A stretch of 9,884 nt of DNA from Clostridia bacterium (GTDB lineage Bacteria; Bacillota; Clostridia; Oscillospirales; CAG-272): positions 1 to 9,884 of the forward strand of contig JAGDCE010000210.1 of assembly GCA_017958705.1 (NCBI GenBank). Reading direction: 5' to 3'. The notes under the pieces are model-generated. The model saw only the letters and a program-made list of their open reading frames with translations, did not search any database and was not told the DNA's origin. The translations under genes and the position numbers were made by a program. The stretch's first letter is position 1; each line of letters starts with the position of its first letter. Below are positions 1 through 7,151 of the stretch, piece by piece.

Positions 1-2733
1 CATCACGGGCAGAACGGCGGTATCCGCTTCGTAAACGGGGACGGTCTTGCCGTCGGATAACGCGTAAGGTCTGTTCGCAGTGAACGACGCGCCGTCGCCG
101 ACGACCGTTTTTACGTTATCGGTAAGCAGTGTTTCCTTTGCGGCCGCTCTGTACGCGTAGTTGAAGCGCGCGTTCGGCGCGGCGTCGCCGAGGTCGAGGA
201 ACTGCATTATCTCGCCTTCCGTCGTGGAGTTGTCCGCCCATTTGAAATCGAATTCCGCGCCCAGACCGCAGGTCTTGTCGTCGAGCTTGATAACGACGTG
301 ATCCTCGCCGATATATATCTCGCCTTTACCGACGCTTTCGGTCTCCCAGGCGTTGTTTTTGAATCTTTCCACCGAGCCGTTGTCGCGGTTCACGATGAGA
401 TCGTAGCCGTACCAGCCGGTCTTACTGTCGCAGTCCGTGTTGATGAACAGATTCATCCAGTTGTCGCCTTCCGGCGCGGTGAGCTTGTCAGCGCAGACCG
501 CGAGGAAGTACGTGCTGCCGTCCGCTCTTGACACTTTCGCGGAGACTATGTCGTTTCTTCCGGTGTCGTTTTTGTATTTTACGAGTCCGCCGTTGCCGAG
601 CGAATCGCGGTGGATGATGTCGCCCGTCGTATCGCGGTATTCGGGCCAGACGTCAGCCCACTGTGCGAGTCCGCCGTCAAGCGTGATACCGTGCTGACCG
701 GACGCGGCGGGAGCGGAGCGGCTGCCCTTGAATTCACGCAGGAATTCTGCGAGCTGATAATAGTAGTTGTCGCCGAAACCGCCCTTCATGGGCTCTATGT
801 CACGGCTGAATTCCGGATTGAAGCAGTCTACGTAATAGCTGTTGGACCATGATATGTACGTGTTCGCTATCGTCGGGTGACCGTTGCCTTCCCAGCGGCC
901 AGCCGCCCATTCATTCCATTCGGTCACAAGGACGACGTACGGGTCGACCTCCGATGCGCGCTTCATCTGCTCCGCAAAGAGCAGACCCTCGCCCGTTGTC
1001 GGAAGATTGAACTGGAAATCGTCCCTTGTACCGTCTTCCAATCTGATGATCTTCGGCTGTTTGCCGTTTGAAAAGCTTCTGCCGATATTCATATTGGCGA
1101 GTATACCGGCGGAGATGGATATCTCCTCAACGTTTTCCTTGCTTGATTTATATGACGCGACCTGAGGAGTCTCGCACATCCAGCTCCAGAAATCCTTGCC
1201 GCTCTTTAAGTTTTCTTTCAGAGCCCAGCAGCGGCGCCACGAGAAGTTTTCATCGACGATACTTTTGGACTCTTTCGTCATACTCTTGAAGTTGCCCAGG
1301 ATCAGCGGCTTTCCCTGATACATTGCGTACAGATCGCTGTACTGACCGGTGGAGTAGACGTCGTCCCACAGCTCCAAAAACACGTTTTCAACAAGGTCGA
1401 CGTTGTCGGCGAGGAAGAAACATATATCGGGCGTTTGCAGTCCCTCGTTCCTCATCATCTCATATTCTTTGAATAAGGCTCTGTAGCTTGTTGTCTGAGG
1501 ATTGCCGTTCGTGACGTCAATGAATATGAAGTCCACGCCTATATCCGAAAGCATGGAGGCGTGTTTCCTTATTATCCATCTGTCATTTGTCAGATAATAG
1601 CCGAAATACGGCTCGCCCCAATAGTGGCCCCAGCCGACGGGTCCCTGCGTATAGACCTTTTTGACGGCTTCGACCCCGCCGTCAAGATACGTCTGATAGT
1701 GGTTATAGTTCTTCTGATCGGGGTACGTCACGCTCGTCGGTGTAAACCAGATCTGATAGAACATCCCGACAAGCTTGTCGCGCGGCGCCGCGGCGCCGTC
1801 CGTCACGGTCCTGCCAACGTCATCGGTCGCGACCCAGGTGTCCGGATAAAGATCGCGTATGAGTGTTTTGTCGGCGGGATAATAAGGCTCCGGCGCCGAT
1901 TCCGTCCATTTTATCTCAACGTTGTCTATATACGCGCTTCCGGTATTGCCGCCGGACGCCCAGAGAGCGAAGAAACCTTTTGTGCCTATGTCGTACGCGA
2001 ATGCGGCTTTTACCTTGTCTTTCCCTTCCGCGTCCTTTACGACGACTCTTTTATCGTCGCCGATAACGGCTGAACACAGCGGCCTGAACTCTCCGTCTTT
2101 CAGCACCTCGACGGTTATCACGTTGCTTTTTACGTCGTCCGTCACTCTGACGCGCTGCGTTTTCGAAAAGTCTACGTCGACCTTGAACGTTTTTACGGTC
2201 GGCCATGTTGAGATTATGCCGACCTTGTCGCAGTGGAACGCGAGCCAGATACCGTTCGTACCGACCGCGGCGAACTGGTTGCCGTATTCCGGCAGACGCA
2301 GACCCACATATTCGGAAACGTTGTCGATGTTGCCGTTCCTGCTTGCGTTCACGTCCCATTCGGCGACGAACACGTCAGCTTTTATCTTGTGTTTGTTCGC
2401 AAAGTACGCGTGATTCGTTTTGCTGCTGAACACGCCGTCAGCCTGCGTGCCCTCGCTGTTCACGTACCAGTCCGGATCGGCGGTTTTTATTCTGGCTTCA
2501 AAATCCTGGCTGTACGAATAGCTCTGAAGTTCAGGCTGTTCCGTACCGCTCTGACTGCCGTCCTCCTTGATCCCGTCGTCGAATACGAATATCTCGCCTT
2601 CGGTATCCGGAGCGTCGGTTGTGGCTTCGGTATCCGTCGACGTCGTCTGCGGCTCTCCCCGGTTGCAGCCGAAAAGCAGCAGCATCAGGATGCTGAGAAA
2701 AACGCAGAAAAACGATCTTGACCGTTTTTTCAT
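1..2733 (-). CDS. GH71/GH99-like lipoprotein glycosidase (3' end outside window)
   Basis: Probably a surface-anchored glycan-active enzyme; substrate unknown. 911 codons are visible, open to the window edge. The start is ATG at 2733 with AAGGAG 7 nt upstream. Residues 1-22 are a lipoprotein signal (lipobox LFGC, Cys23), followed by a Thr/Ser/Asp/Glu linker to about 70. Residues ~71-276 look like a concanavalin/laminin-G-type beta-sandwich. Residues ~320-650 resemble the TIM barrel of GH71/GH99/WbsX-like proteins: GMFYQIWF 323-330, WGEP 372-375, GVDFIFIDVTNG 399-410, EWNEWAAG 605-612, RDIEPMKGG 644-652. Residues ~688-870 resemble a CBM9/DOMON-like binding domain. Residues ~872-911 begin something resembling a copper-amine-oxidase-N type repeat (weak). 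Glu608 matches the first Glu of the GH99 NEWHE motif, but the second Glu is Ala611. The gene is divergent from the araC-type gene and carries the same promoter module as the GH3 gene, which implies co-regulation. The reading frame is certain; the family is moderately certain; the activity (for example on alpha-mannan or alpha-glucan) is not known. Confidence 0.85.
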   Translation of the reverse strand, partial: MKKRSRSFFCVFLSILMLLLFGCNRGEPQTTSTDTEATTDAPDTEGEIFVFDDGIKEDGSQSGTEQPELQSYSYSQDFEARIKTADPDWYVNSEGTQADGVFSSKTNHAYFANKHKIKADVFVAEWDVNASRNGNIDNVSEYVGLRLPEYGNQFAAVGTNGIWLAFHCDKVGIISTWPTVKTFKVDVDFSKTQRVRVTDDVKSNVITVEVLKDGEFRPLCSAVIGDDKRVVVKDAEGKDKVKAAFAYDIGTKGFFALWASGGNTGSAYIDNVEIKWTESAPEPYYPADKTLIRDLYPDTWVATDDVGRTVTDGAAAPRDKLVGMFYQIWFTPTSVTYPDQKNYNHYQTYLDGGVEAVKKVYTQGPVGWGHYWGEPYFGYYLTNDRWIIRKHASMLSDIGVDFIFIDVTNGNPQTTSYRALFKEYEMMRNEGLQTPDICFFLADNVDLVENVFLELWDDVYSTGQYSDLYAMYQGKPLILGNFKSMTKESKSIVDENFSWRRCWALKENLKSGKDFWSWMCETPQVASYKSSKENVEEISISAGILANMNIGRSFSNGKQPKIIRLEDGTRDDFQFNLPTTGEGLLFAEQMKRASEVDPYVVLVTEWNEWAAGRWEGNGHPTIANTYISWSNSYYVDCFNPEFSRDIEPMKGGFGDNYYYQLAEFLREFKGSRSAPAASGQHGITLDGGLAQWADVWPEYRDTTGDIIHRDSLGNGGLVKYKNDTGRNDIVSAKVSRADGSTYFLAVCADKLTAPEGDNWMNLFINTDCDSKTGWYGYDLIVNRDNGSVERFKNNAWETESVGKGEIYIGEDHVVIKLDDKTCGLGAEFDFKWADNSTTEGEIMQFLDLGDAAPNARFNYAYRAAAKETLLTDNVKTVVGDGASFTANRPYALSDGKTVPVYEADTAVLPVM

Positions 2734-2740
2734 AATATTA

Positions 2741-2746
2741 CTCCTT
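2741..2746 (-). promoter_or_regulatory. Ribosome binding site of the GH99-like gene
   Basis: AAGGAG on the minus strand, 7 nt before the ATG at 2733. It is a near-perfect Shine-Dalgarno sequence and fixes the start at the MKKRSRSFF lipoprotein signal peptide. Confidence 0.85.
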
Positions 2747-2765
2747 GATATATTATTACAAGATA

Positions 2766-2794
2766 ATTCTACAACGATTTGTTTGCAATTACAA
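2766..2794 (-). promoter_or_regulatory. Promoter of the GH99-like gene
   Basis: Minus-strand -35 TTGTAA (2789-2794), 17-bp spacer, -10 TAGAAT (2766-2771). Transcription would start near 2759 and give a leader of about 25 nt. The -35 lies in the middle of the 18-bp dyad 2783-2800. The same arrangement, with the same 17-bp spacer, precedes the GH3 gene. The -35 alone is weak, which would suit a regulated promoter. The shared geometry makes this assignment better supported than the hexamers alone would. Confidence 0.6.
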
Positions 2795-2825
2795 TTGCAA
2801 AATTAAGCAATAGTATTGCAAATAC
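2783..2825 (-). promoter_or_regulatory. Operator module A: 18-bp dyad plus distal half-site
   Basis: TTGCAATTACAATTGCAA (2783-2800) is a perfect 8-bp inverted repeat around AC. After 15 bp follows TTGCAA (2816-2821) inside ATTGCAAATAC (2815-2825). Read toward the GH99-like gene, the order is distal half-site, 15 bp, dyad overlapping the -35. The identical module in inverted orientation is found at 3720-3762, on the other side of the regulator gene. The natural candidate ligand is the AraC-family protein encoded between the two copies. A perfect dyad is more usual for LacI, TetR or GntR dimers than for AraC proteins, so an unlinked repressor is possible. Confidence 0.8.
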
Positions 2826-2844
2826 AAGATTTATATGATATAAT
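2816..2844 (+). promoter_or_regulatory. Promoter of the araC-type regulator gene
   Basis: -35 TTGCAA (2816-2821), spacer of exactly 17 bp, -10 TATAAT (2839-2844, perfect consensus). The -35 is itself the third half-site of operator module A, so protein bound there should exclude RNA polymerase: likely autorepression. The expected start near 2851 leaves a leader of only about 15 nt, just enough for the GGAGGG site. Confidence 0.75.
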
Positions 2845-2851
2845 AAAAGCC

Positions 2852-2857
2852 GGAGGG
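2852..2857 (+). promoter_or_regulatory. Ribosome binding site of the regulator gene
   Basis: GGAGGG, 8 nt before the ATG at 2866. It supports this start; the AraC cupin motif begins about 20 residues later, as is usual for the family. Confidence 0.8.
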
Positions 2858-2865
2858 CACGGAAT

Positions 2866-3714
2866 ATGGAATTATGCGGATTATACACTGCTCACAAATA
2901 CGGGACGGACGCGGATAACACGGCTTATCCGATCCACAGCCACAACAGCCACGAGATACTTATCATGTGCGGGGGCGTCTGCGGTATCGTGATCGGCGAT
3001 ACGGAATATGAGTTAGGCGAGAACGACGCGGCGCTGATCTTCGCGGACAACGTGCACGGGCTCATCATTAAGGAGGCGCCTTTCGAGTTCCTTACGGCGC
3101 AGTTTATACCGCGCGTCCGGGCGGACGCGGAATTCGACGCGATGCTGTCGGCCGTCTCGGGTAAATGCAGGAACACGGCGGGCGCGGTCTACCGGATAGA
3201 CGGCTCGGTATATCCCGCAGTCGTTTCGTGTATGCGTCGCATCTGCGACGAGCGGGCGGACACGGATATAAATATGTATTTCGCGTATCTGAAATGCGTG
3301 CTTTACGAGCTGTACCGCGGCGCGGCGGAAAAAAAGGGCGTTCCGTCCGGCCACGCTGGCAAAAAAAGCGGCGGAGCGGAGCTGTTCAACGCCGTCATAG
3401 ATTACATAAGTGAAAATCTGAGCATGATATCCGACCTGTCCTTTATCGAAACGGTCTTCCATTACAGCAATTCTCACGTGAACCGGATATTCCGCAAAAC
3501 CCTGGGCGTATCCGTCTGGCAGTACATAACGGTGAAGCGGCTCGATCTTGCGTATAACCTCATCGCAGAGGGAAACAGCGCGAAAAACGCCGCCGTGAGA
3601 TGCGGCTTTTCGGATTATTCCGTGTTTTACAGATCGTACGTAAAGCATTTCGGCGAGCCGCCCTCGGCTCTCAAAGCGGAGGCGGCGAAAAAGAACGGAC
3701 CGGACGCCGAATGA
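2866..3714 (+). CDS. AraC/XylS-family transcriptional regulator
   Basis: A cytoplasmic one-component regulator of 282 residues, the standard family length. Residues ~18-85 form the cupin-type ligand-binding domain (HSHNSHE at 24-30, the usual His-rich start of the first cupin strand). Residues ~172-272 are the double helix-turn-helix DNA-binding domain: first HTH around ISDLSFIETVFHYSNSHVNR (188-207), then the conserved RIFRKTLGVS segment. The second HTH is NAAVRCGFSDYSVFYRSYVK (241-260), followed by HFGEPPSALK, the family's terminal signature. The ligand is probably a mono- or oligosaccharide from the glycan attacked by the two neighbouring glycosidases (inference). The gene is divergent from the GH99-like gene and 93 bp upstream of the GH3 gene, with no terminator seen between, so some read-through into GH3 is possible. 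Matching operator modules on both sides suggest that it controls both neighbours and itself. Confidence 0.95.
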   Translation: MELCGLYTAHKYGTDADNTAYPIHSHNSHEILIMCGGVCGIVIGDTEYELGENDAALIFADNVHGLIIKEAPFEFLTAQFIPRVRADAEFDAMLSAVSGKCRNTAGAVYRIDGSVYPAVVSCMRRICDERADTDINMYFAYLKCVLYELYRGAAEKKGVPSGHAGKKSGGAELFNAVIDYISENLSMISDLSFIETVFHYSNSHVNRIFRKTLGVSVWQYITVKRLDLAYNLIAEGNSAKNAAVRCGFSDYSVFYRSYVKHFGEPPSALKAEAAKKNGPDAE

Positions 3715-3719
3715 TCATC

Positions 3720-3762
3720 GTATTTGCAATGTTATAGTACAGAATTGCAATTGTAATTGCAA
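3720..3762 (+). promoter_or_regulatory. Operator module B: inverted copy of module A
   Basis: GTATTTGCAAT (3720-3730, half-site TTGCAA 3724-3729), 15 bp, then the dyad TTGCAATTGTAATTGCAA (3745-3762), which is the exact reverse complement of 2783-2800. The distal 11-mer is the exact reverse complement of 2815-2825. The 15-bp spacer is the same length as in module A but agrees at only about 6 of 15 positions. Conserved half-sites and spacing with a diverged filler are what selection on protein binding would leave. Confidence 0.8.
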
Positions 3763-3779
3763 GCAAAACATAGTAAAAT
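3751..3779 (+). promoter_or_regulatory. Promoter of the GH3 gene
   Basis: -35 TTGTAA (3751-3756, centre of the operator dyad), 17-bp spacer, -10 TAAAAT (3774-3779). Transcription would start near 3786, leaving a leader of about 22 nt with GGGAG at 3795. The arrangement relative to the dyad is the same as at the GH99-like promoter. Confidence 0.6.
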
Positions 3780-3794
3780 AAAAAAAACGATATT

Positions 3795-3799
3795 GGGAG
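3795..3799 (+). promoter_or_regulatory. Ribosome binding site deciding the GH3 start
   Basis: GGGAG, 8 nt before ATG 3808. It selects the MKKSLTVLCILALIL signal peptide as the N-terminus. An in-frame TTG at 3757 would add 17 residues, but it lies inside the operator dyad and upstream of the predicted -10, so it is not used. Confidence 0.75.
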
Positions 3800-3807
3800 C
3801 ATCAGTT

Positions 3808-6800
3808 ATGAAAAAGAGTTTGACGGTTTTATGCATCCTGGCGCTTATTCTGCCCGTTATCGCAGGCTGTACGCCGGGCGATCCGGACGTTACCTCGTCT
3901 CCCGTAACCGGAGAGGAAACCACGGATACCGCGGCGGTGACCGATGAGGAGACGGAGCCGGAGGAGGAAGAGGTGAGAAGCGCTGTGATAAAAGTCACTT
4001 CTTTGTCAGTCTCCGATAAAATAAAGGTGACGTATGATATTACGACGGCGCCGGAGGATCTTTCGGGCAAGCTGACCGTGTCGGCAGCCGCGGAAAACGG
4101 TGAAGTCAGAGAAAAAACGCTCGAGCCGACCGGTGAAGCGGAGCTCGAAGCTCCTGCGGACGGCGACGTGATAATGATAACGCTGTCGTTTGCCGACGGC
4201 GAAGGCGAAGTCCTCGACACGGCGGAGCTGAGAGTCAAAGACGGGCTGATCCTGCTGACCGAAGACGCGGTGAGTCTCGTCGTCGCCGAGATGACGGACG
4301 ACGAAAAAGCGCATCTGATAGCCGGCACCGGCAAACCGAAAAAAGCGGGCGCGTCGGGCGGCACTTACGAGATAGAACGCCTCGGCGTACCGTCGATCAC
4401 CGTAAACGACGGCCCGGCGGGCGTCAGATACACGACTTCGGTCTGGTATCCGTCAATAATGAACATAACCTCGTCGTGGGACGGCGAACTCATATACGGC
4501 GTCGGCGGCGCGATCGGCAGGGATTCGCTCGCGCTCGGGATCGATATAGTGCTCGCCCCCGGCATGAATATACAGAAAAACGTGCTCGGCGGCCGTAACT
4601 TCGAGTACTGCTCGGAAGACCCGCTTCTGACCGCGTTTTCCGCGTCGGCGTACGTGAACGGAATGCAGGCGGCGGGCGCCGGCGCGTGCCTGAAGCATTT
4701 CGCGGGCAACGAGCAGGAGACGAACAGAGGCTCGGAGAGCTCGACTATGACCGAAAGAGCGCTTCGCGAGATATATCTGAAGCCGTTCCAGCTCACCGTC
4801 AAAAACGCCTCGCCGTGGTCGATCATGTCTTCGTACAACCAGCTGAACGGCGCGTACGCCTCGATAAATAAAGACCTGCTGACCGGGATCCTGCGCGACG
4901 AGTGGGGTTATAAAGGCGCGGTCATGTCAGACTGGGGCTCCGCCGGCGCGGTTACGGACAAGGTCAACGCGCAGAACGACCTGAAGATGCCGGGCGATAC
5001 CGACGACGCGAAAAATATGCTCGCCGGGATAAAGAACGGCAAGGTCGACATGACCGCGCTCGATCTGTGCTGCGAGCATATCCTGTACACGGTGACTCAG
5101 ACGCCGACGTTCAAAGAACTGCAGATGAACCACAAGGTCCCGTTTACCGAGAACGGAAAGATCGCCGCCGCGGCCGGCGCCGACACGCTGGTGCTTCTCA
5201 AAAACGAAAACGGCGCGCTGCCGTATAAAGCCGGCACAAGCGTGGCGCTTTTCGGCAACGGCGCGTATAAAACGGTGTTCGGCGGCAGCGGATCCGGCGG
5301 AGTCAGCCCGAAAAAGACAGTGACGATAGCGAAGGGCATCAGCTCAAATTCAAGCCTGTCGCTGTACGACGAGAAAAACAACATTTTCAGACGAGCCGAG
5401 AGCCACAGCAAGACGAGTCAGGCGAACGACAAGGAAGTATCTGTCGAGTACGCGGAAAAATGCGCCGAAGGCGCCGACACCGCCGTTATCGTCATATCGC
5501 GCGACTCGTCGGAGGGCGCCGACAACAGCCCGGGCAAAGGCGACTACCTGCTGAACGACAGAGAATACGACATGGTGAAGCGCGTATCAGACGCGTTCCA
5601 CGCGAAGAACAAGACGGTCGTCGTGCTCATAAACACCGGCTCCGCGATCGAGGTCGCGTCGTGGCGCGATCTCGTCGACGGCATAATCTTCATCGGTTAT
5701 CCCGGTCAGGGCGCCGGTGACGCCGTCGCCGCGGTGCTTTCGGGCGAGGTGAACCCGAGCGCGAAAACGACGATGAGCTGGCCGCTCTCGTATTCCGACA
5801 CGCCGGCGCATCTGTATTTTCCCGGCAACCCCGGCAAAGCCGTATATTATGAGGACATCTACGTAGGTTACAGATATTACGGCACGTTCGGAGTCGACGT
5901 CGCGTATCCGTTCGGATACGGTCTGTCGTATACGGAATTCGAATATTCCGGATTCACGGTAAAAGAAAACAAAAACGGCACGTTCACCGCGAAGCTGACC
6001 GTCAAAAACACGGGGAACGCCGCCGGCAGAGAGACGGCGCAGATCTACGTTTCAAAGCCCGAAACGACGCTCGAGCAGCCGAAATACGAGCTCTGCGGAT
6101 TCGCGAAGACGAAGCTCCTGCAGCCCGGCGAGAGCGAAACGCTGACGATCGTGATAACGGCGGACGATCTTTACAGCTATGATACGGAAAACAGCCGTTA
6201 TATCATAGACAAGGGCGAATATAAATTTTACGCCGCCGCGTCCGCCGCGGATATCCGCGCGGAAGCAAACGCGGAAATTAAAGAACTGAGAGTGATATAC
6301 GACGTCGAAAACCGCTGCGTGCCTTCGCCGGAACCCGCTCATATCATAAAATCAGAATACAAAGTCAAAGCCGAAAGAAGCGATGATGAAGCCATCGCCC
6401 TGATGAAAGATACGTCAAAGAGCGGAAAATCATATATAATCGACTTGAAAGAGTCAAAAGAGATCGGCGATATATATCTGACCTGGGAGAATTTAAGCGC
6501 GCCGTTCATTATCAGCGTTGCAGGCGACGACAAGGATTTCAAACGCTATGACGTCTGCATAATTGACGGTCTGAACTTTGCCGTTGTTGATCTGCACGGT
6601 ATCAGCGCGCATTACATAAAAGCGGAACCCGTCGCGCCGGCGGCTCTGACGGACGTCAGGGTATTTCCCGCTTCCGCGGATGATAAACAGGAGGAATTCA
6701 AGGTATACGAGAATTTAGCGCTGAAAAAGCCCGTGAAGTCCGCGTCGATAGAGGGGGCGTACCTCGATAAATACGCTGTTGACGGCAACTTCACGTCGCG

Positions 6801-7074
6801 TTGGGGTTCGCTTCCGACCGGGCAGTCGTGGCTCGTCGTAGATCTGCAGGAGGTGAAGCAGATAAAGGGCATGCTGCTTTATCTCGAAGCCGCGTGGGTG
6901 CCGTACAGAGTGGAATACTCAAACGACGGCGAAAGCTTCACGACGCTTGCTTCACTCGGTTCGGGCGAGGTCTTTGTCAAGCTGAACGATCTCGATATCG
7001 AAGCCCGCTACGTCCGCTTAATCAGAGAGGGCGAAAACTGGTTCAGCATATACGAGATCGAAATCTACGGTTAA
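3808..7074 (+). CDS. GH3 beta-glycosidase lipoprotein with C-terminal F5/8-type domain
   Basis: Exo-acting beta-glycosidase (beta-glucosidase, beta-xylosidase or similar), probably anchored outside the membrane, releasing sugars from non-reducing ends. 1088 residues, longer than the roughly 700-850 of a plain GH3. Residues 1-20 are a lipoprotein signal (VIAGC, Cys21), then an acidic Thr/Glu linker to ~57. Residues ~58-147 form a beta-rich domain of no clear family. GH3 N-terminal barrel ~150-430: DGPAGVR 201-207, GRNFEYCSEDP 262-272, KHF 296-298, nucleophile Asp375 in MSDWGS. GH3 C-terminal alpha/beta sandwich ~450-700 with likely acid/base Glu569 in SRDSSEGAD. YPFGYGLSYT 700-709 leads into an FnIII-like domain (~712-812). 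Residues ~850-955 resemble a degenerate F5/8 fold; ~967-1088 is a clear F5/8 type C (CBM32-like) domain ending in YEIEIYG. All catalytic motifs are present, so it should be active. Substrate cannot be read from sequence. It shares its promoter module with the GH99-like gene. Confidence 0.93.
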   Translation: MKKSLTVLCILALILPVIAGCTPGDPDVTSSPVTGEETTDTAAVTDEETEPEEEEVRSAVIKVTSLSVSDKIKVTYDITTAPEDLSGKLTVSAAAENGEVREKTLEPTGEAELEAPADGDVIMITLSFADGEGEVLDTAELRVKDGLILLTEDAVSLVVAEMTDDEKAHLIAGTGKPKKAGASGGTYEIERLGVPSITVNDGPAGVRYTTSVWYPSIMNITSSWDGELIYGVGGAIGRDSLALGIDIVLAPGMNIQKNVLGGRNFEYCSEDPLLTAFSASAYVNGMQAAGAGACLKHFAGNEQETNRGSESSTMTERALREIYLKPFQLTVKNASPWSIMSSYNQLNGAYASINKDLLTGILRDEWGYKGAVMSDWGSAGAVTDKVNAQNDLKMPGDTDDAKNMLAGIKNGKVDMTALDLCCEHILYTVTQTPTFKELQMNHKVPFTENGKIAAAAGADTLVLLKNENGALPYKAGTSVALFGNGAYKTVFGGSGSGGVSPKKTVTIAKGISSNSSLSLYDEKNNIFRRAESHSKTSQANDKEVSVEYAEKCAEGADTAVIVISRDSSEGADNSPGKGDYLLNDREYDMVKRVSDAFHAKNKTVVVLINTGSAIEVASWRDLVDGIIFIGYPGQGAGDAVAAVLSGEVNPSAKTTMSWPLSYSDTPAHLYFPGNPGKAVYYEDIYVGYRYYGTFGVDVAYPFGYGLSYTEFEYSGFTVKENKNGTFTAKLTVKNTGNAAGRETAQIYVSKPETTLEQPKYELCGFAKTKLLQPGESETLTIVITADDLYSYDTENSRYIIDKGEYKFYAAASAADIRAEANAEIKELRVIYDVENRCVPSPEPAHIIKSEYKVKAERSDDEAIALMKDTSKSGKSYIIDLKESKEIGDIYLTWENLSAPFIISVAGDDKDFKRYDVCIIDGLNFAVVDLHGISAHYIKAEPVAPAALTDVRVFPASADDKQEEFKVYENLALKKPVKSASIEGAYLDKYAVDGNFTSRWGSLPTGQSWLVVDLQEVKQIKGMLLYLEAAWVPYRVEYSNDGESFTTLASLGSGEVFVKLNDLDIEARYVRLIREGENWFSIYEIEIYG

Positions 7075-7091
7075 ACCGTACGGTTTAACCG
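7068..7091. repeat. 24-bp perfect palindrome over the GH3 stop codon
   Basis: Bases 7068-7079 are exactly mirrored by the reverse complement at 7080-7091, with no unpaired centre. The core is GGTTAAACCGT / ACGGTTTAACC, and the GH3 TAA stop (7072-7074) lies inside the left arm. In RNA it would fold into a 3'-end hairpin directly at the stop codon; in DNA it is a candidate dimer-binding site. A further short hairpin with a GAAAA loop follows (7091-7108). Confidence 0.7.
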
Positions 7092-7121
7092 CGAGGCGAA
7101 AAGCCCGCGCCGCGGGAATAG

Positions 7122-7150
7122 AAAACCGGATCGTTGCGATCCGGTTTTTT
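7122..7150. terminator. Bidirectional rho-independent terminator between GH3 and cotH
   Basis: Stem AAAACCGGATCG (7122-7133), loop TTG, stem CGATCCGGTTTT (7137-7148), with a T6 run at 7145-7150 on the plus strand. Read in the other direction the stem ends in TTTT, so it can serve both convergent genes. It sits 48 bp after the GH3 stop and directly abuts the stop of the minus-strand CotH gene (7152-7154). Confidence 0.88.
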
Positions 7151-7151
7151 G

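Noticed and set aside
1561..2413. Overlapping plus-strand open frames opposite the GH99-like gene
   Set aside because: The minus-strand frame is open for 911 codons with a ribosome binding site, signal peptide and conserved barrel motifs; the plus-strand frames have none of these.
3013..3648. Open frame of 211 codons antisense to the araC-type gene
   Set aside because: It lies wholly within the regulator on the opposite strand, with no domain and no promoter or Shine-Dalgarno; the AraC motifs fix the real strand.
3757..3807. TTG start extending the GH3 protein by 17 residues
   Set aside because: It lies within the operator dyad upstream of the predicted transcription start, lacks a ribosome binding site and would bury the lipoprotein signal peptide.
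3732..4364. Ser/Thr-rich open frame on the minus strand opposite the GH3 N-terminus
   Set aside because: Its Ser richness is the mirror of the Glu/Asp/Thr-rich linker of the GH3 lipoprotein, and it would run through the operator dyad.
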